A stretch of DNA of 11,375 bases from an uncultured Actinoplanes sp. (GTDB taxonomy: Bacteria > Actinomycetota > Actinomycetes > Mycobacteriales > Micromonosporaceae): the NCBI GenBank assembly GCA_934667465.1, contig CAKUMG010000099.1, forward strand, positions 1 to 11,375. Direction: 5' to 3'. A program made the translations under genes and the position numbers. Numbering within the stretch: position 1 is the stretch's first letter; each line of letters begins with the position of its first letter. Shown in pieces: positions 11,112-11,375 of the stretch. A model generated the notes under the pieces. It was not told where the DNA came from and did not search any database. It saw nothing but the letters and a program-made list of their open reading frames with translations.

Positions 11112-11375
11112 ATGGGTCTGGATGTTCATCCTCAGGTGCTGCGCGCGCTGCGGGCGGTGCTCGAGACCGGGTCGCTCACCGCGGCGTCCGAGCGGCTGGG
11201 TTTCACGCAGTCGGCGCTGTCCAAGCAGATCGCCGCGCTTGAGGCGGCGGCGGGCACGCGGCTGTTCGTGCGGGGCCCGCGCGGCGTCGAACCGACCGAG
11301 GCCGGCAGCCGGCTGGCCGCGCGGGCGGCGGCGATCCTCGACCAGTACGACGCCGCGCAACGCGAGCTCGAGGAC
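11112..11375 (+). CDS. LysR-family regulator, N-terminal part (window ends)
   Basis: 88 codons run open to the right edge. They encode the winged helix-turn-helix of a LysR-type regulator: the opening helix HPQVLRALRAVLETGSLTAA (residues 6-25), the helix-turn-helix AASERLGFTQSALSKQIAAL (24-43), the wing GTRLFVRGPRGVEPTEAG (48-65) and the start of the linker helix. The effector domain lies outside. The ATG at 11112 matches the usual family start; no strong Shine-Dalgarno precedes it. The gene is divergent from the esterase over a 209-bp gap, the arrangement in which LysR proteins normally control the divergent neighbour, so regulation of the esterase is a reasonable inference. Confidence 0.9.
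   Translation, partial: MGLDVHPQVLRALRAVLETGSLTAASERLGFTQSALSKQIAALEAAAGTRLFVRGPRGVEPTEAGSRLAARAAAILDQYDAAQRELED

Overview
The window is very GC-rich with almost every third codon position G or C. It carries type VII secretion-associated genes, MmyB-type regulators, CBM2-bearing secreted hydrolases and a CebR-type operator. This points to a filamentous actinobacterium; Micromonosporaceae (Actinoplanes-like) is my best guess, inferred from gene content only. No RNA genes, CRISPR arrays, insertion sequences or integrases were seen.

Layout. (1) 1-1546, minus strand: a tightly coupled three-gene operon with two 4-bp stop/start overlaps. It encodes a YbaB/EbfC-like DNA-binding protein, an EspC-like type VII secretion target, and a larger WXG-motif protein whose C-terminus lies beyond the left edge. 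(2) 1547-3637: an MmyB-family regulator (plus) convergent with an aldo/keto reductase (minus). The reductase's 3' end sits in a 24-bp tandem repeat that carries its stop codon. (3) 3727-4374: a degraded, C-terminally truncated PCMT-like methyltransferase. (4) 4441-6616: a complete cellulose-utilisation type transcription unit: -35/-10 promoter, perfect CebR operator, Shine-Dalgarno, secreted clan GH-A glycoside hydrolase with FN3 and CBM2 domains, and a strong hairpin terminator. (5) 6625-6966: a scar made of the C-terminal remnants of an alcohol dehydrogenase (minus) and a TetR regulator (plus), joined back to back. (6) 7015-9624: an uncharacterised SAM-binding protein, an SDR oxidoreductase and a second MmyB regulator divergent from the SDR, with a clear operator-like palindrome between them. 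(7) 9634-11375: a secreted PHB-depolymerase/CE1-like esterase with CBM2, divergent from the N-terminus of a LysR regulator.

How it fits together. The GH and the esterase are both exported and both end in CBM2, so they probably act outside the cell on plant polysaccharide; only the GH has a visible CebR box. The two MmyB regulators each sit beside an NAD(P)H oxidoreductase, a common arrangement for this family. Translation starts fall into two classes: the two secreted enzymes have Shine-Dalgarno sequences, whereas most intracellular genes have a -10 hexamer 6-7 nt before the start codon, as expected for leaderless mRNAs. Three relics (methyltransferase, ADH, TetR) show that the stretch has lost DNA. 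I saw no convincing wholly new system; the strongest unusual signals are the overlapping divergent -10 elements at 1552-1558, the stop-bearing repeat at 2649-2764 and the double-truncation scar near 6770.
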